NCBI GenBank assembly: GCA_005779435.1
Contig: SXJH01000244.1
Coordinates: 1-7,569, forward strand
Source: Nitrosomonas sp.
Lineage (GTDB): Bacteria > Pseudomonadota > Gammaproteobacteria > Burkholderiales > Nitrosomonadaceae
Length of the DNA: 7,569 nt
Direction of reading: 5' to 3'
Part shown: positions 6,801 to 7,569 of the stretch, in pieces
Layout: the number at the start of each line of letters is the position of its first letter
How positions within the stretch are numbered: the stretch's first letter is position 1
The notes under the pieces: model-generated
Database searches by the model: none
Told to the model about the DNA's origin: nothing
What the model saw: only the letters and a program-made list of their open reading frames with translations
Position numbers and translations under genes: made by a program

Positions 6801-7524
6801 TCAACGGCGCCATGACCAACGCCGTATGATCGTCCTCAAGGCGGGCGACGACCGTTTCGCCGGTATCGCCCAACCCGACGTTATTCGCCAGCACCGCGAA
6901 TACACGCTGACTGTAGATTTGCAATGCAATGACGCCTCGAACCTCACCATCCAGAACGATAGGAGTGGCAACAAATGCAGCAATTGCGTTGTTGGATGGC
7001 TCGTAGTGCTCGAAATCGGAAATACTGCTTTGCAGATTATCCAACGCATAACGGGTGACTTTGCCAAGCCCGGTATCCCGGTAAGGGCCTGTCAGCAAAT
7101 TGGTCGCAAAATCGGATTCGTGCGCTTGGGAATAAACAATGGTGCCTTGTGTGGAAATCAGAAATAAATCGTAATATTTCGCGTCTTCGACAAAGCGCTT
7201 GAAATTCTCGCGATAACTGGCGTCCAGGCGGCGATATGCATCTGATTTTACGCTACTTTGTTCAAAAATCCCGGAAAATTCCAGGATAGCTTCCCGCGTC
7301 GTGCTCGCATCGCGCAGCAAGCTTGCATCCAGCAGGCGTTCCTGGAGGTAACTGTCTATCTGCTCTACTTTCTTGTCTGCAATCGCGGAAACATTCTGAA
7401 TAGCCGTTTTTTTGATCTCTTTCTCAAACGTATGCAATAAGCTATTCCCGATCACCACGATGGGCAATAAAGAAACCAATGTAAACCAAACGGCAAAACG
7501 CAATGTAAGGGAATTGAATTTCAC
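3850..7524 (-). CDS. Hybrid sensor histidine kinase: Cache-HAMP-PAS-HisKA-HATPase-degenerate REC-REC-Hpt
   Basis: A 1224-residue inner-membrane kinase with a complete internal phosphorelay, organised like BarA/GacS but with extra sensor domains. Order: helix 1 (about 11-30); periplasmic double Cache domain (about 34-310, with GVIALQIYSQ and GLGDTGETVV); helix 2 (about 316-338); HAMP (about 339-392); coiled coil (about 390-415); PAS (about 416-545); HisKA with His574 in MSHEIRTPMNG; HATPase with Asn691, DNGIGM (727-732) and GGTGLGL (756-762); a degenerate receiver (about 812-935); an intact receiver (about 970-1088: Glu976-Asp977, acceptor Asp1020, Thr1051, Lys1073); and Hpt with His1163 in AHKLKSS. 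Phosphate should pass His574 to Asp1020 to His1163, then to an unlinked response regulator. The Cache domain would read a periplasmic small molecule, the PAS an internal signal; its residues recall FixL. The start is GTG at 7524, supported by a strong ribosome site and helix 1 close behind. The exact ortholog is not recognised, so no symbol is given. Confidence 0.95.
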   Translation of the reverse strand: MKFNSLTLRFAVWFTLVSLLPIVVIGNSLLHTFEKEIKKTAIQNVSAIADKKVEQIDSYLQERLLDASLLRDASTTREAILEFSGIFEQSSVKSDAYRRLDASYRENFKRFVEDAKYYDLFLISTQGTIVYSQAHESDFATNLLTGPYRDTGLGKVTRYALDNLQSSISDFEHYEPSNNAIAAFVATPIVLDGEVRGVIALQIYSQRVFAVLANNVGLGDTGETVVARLEDDHTALVMAPLKYDPDAALKRKIPLNNPPSSDAMRNALNGESGGALTVDYRGKDVVAAWRYLPRMQWGIVVHIDVDEAFASVKQVHFAGLMILALTLIAALLGAILFSRRVVTPLKHLNQSALEISAGNIHQRVAIEGWDEMRQLAHTFNLMMERLNAGNLELENRVAARTADLQRANTALAIKEEEMRSVVEHMVDCVVTTDEKGAILSVNPVMEKLFGYNHDEMIGQNIAIIIPEPDRSKHEGYMENYCRTGHGQEYVGRPYLSGSHGIGLGREVEGVRKNGERLALYLAVSEYFVAGKRHFTGVMRDIREHVRIMNDLRQARTEAEQANKAKSAFLAAMSHEIRTPMNGVIGMIDVLRQTSLTGYQMEMANLIRDSAYSLLSIIEDILDFSKIEAGKLEIEKIPMSLPSVVENACGMLAHLALNKKVELTLFIDPAIPETVLGDPLRLRQVLVNIINNAIKFSSKQEKQGKVAVRVLLTESNPDQILVTFQIIDNGIGMDKETQEKLFRSFSQGDPSTTRRFGGTGLGLAISHHLAELMDAEITVQSEPQQGSTFMIQMPFRPLPGITSAGHKLDDLHDTNCLILSGSDNLSDDVAIYLRSAGATVVQVSDFKEIDSVIRHLAPGLWLIVIDAGQQEPPIAQLRAAFGKRADRSAGAAASIDSRFVVIKRGRRRQARIADVDIVTLDGDVMYRQSLLRAMAIAAGRAEASTETAPLLNAPKSGIAPISREEALRQGKLILVAEDNEINQKVIRQQLGLLGYAADIASDGREALQRWQGIDYALLLTDLHMPEMDGFELVQTIRSAEAGQRHLPIVALTANALKGEREHCLNAGMDDYLSKPVQLEDLRLTVEKYLAAAHSATEKETAKPVNAEPAAVAVDVHVLERLVGDDPALIKEMLSDFRVSMKKIAAELHAAYQAGQPETAGALAHKLKSSARSVGALALGELCAAMEQAGKNKNAEALTDVMPLFDREFARVENFLNMFDANNPMH

Positions 7525-7530
7525 GGATTT

Positions 7531-7536
7531 CTCCTT
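7531..7536 (-). promoter_or_regulatory. Strong ribosome binding site for the hybrid kinase GTG start
   Basis: On the minus strand AAGGAG lies 6 bases before the GTG at 7524, an almost ideal Shine-Dalgarno and spacing. It settles the non-ATG start. No convincing promoter is visible in the 33 bases left before the window edge, so the promoter or an upstream operon gene lies outside. Confidence 0.8.
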
Positions 7537-7569
7537 GCGGTGATTGCGATCCCGGTTATTCTTTGGCGG

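Noticed and set aside
7525..7569. Search for a sigma-28 promoter before the hybrid kinase
   Set aside because: No GCCGATAA-like -10 with a matching upstream box is seen in the 45 bases available.

Overview
The window looks like ordinary chromosomal DNA of a motile Gram-negative proteobacterium. Gene style (NAD-dependent ligase, a DUF2914 membrane protein, a zinc-ribbon Nudix hydrolase, CheV, and a BarA/GacS-like hybrid kinase) and the roughly 50% GC content suggest a Beta- or Gammaproteobacterium. A Nitrosomonadaceae-like betaproteobacterium is my best guess, from recall of similar proteins only; no marker in the window settles it. I see no mobile element, CRISPR array, tRNA or rRNA.

Layout: (1) 1-1184, minus strand: the first 394 codons of ligA, cut by the window's left edge. 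(2) 1185-1306: a divergent intergenic region with a stem-loop and possible overlapping promoters. (3) 1307-2095 and 2129-2671, plus strand: a single-pass membrane protein with a C-terminal DUF2914 domain, then 33 bases later a Nudix hydrolase of the FAD/ADP-ribose pyrophosphatase type; probably co-transcribed. (4) 2672-2819: a gap that carries a very good sigma-28 (FliA) promoter. (5) 2820-3770, plus strand: cheV, a CheW-receiver chemotaxis coupling protein. (6) 3771-3849: a convergent gap filled mostly by a perfect 15-bp hairpin. (7) 3850-7524, minus strand: a 1224-residue hybrid sensor histidine kinase with Cache, HAMP, PAS, HisKA, HATPase, degenerate receiver, intact receiver and Hpt domains. 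(8) 7525-7569: its leader, with a strong Shine-Dalgarno.

How the genes work together: ligA, the DUF2914 gene and the Nudix gene are housekeeping or accessory genes with no clear shared job. cheV belongs to the flagellar/chemotaxis regulon by its promoter. The hybrid kinase contains a whole His-Asp-His relay and presumably hands phosphate to a response regulator coded elsewhere. It is convergent with cheV and so is not in its operon; a functional link is only a guess.

The most interesting point is the PAS domain of the kinase. It resembles the FixL oxygen-sensor PAS and keeps a His and an Arg at the places of FixL's proximal heme ligand and distal arginine. I found no convincing unknown system; the rest of the interest lies in regulatory detail.
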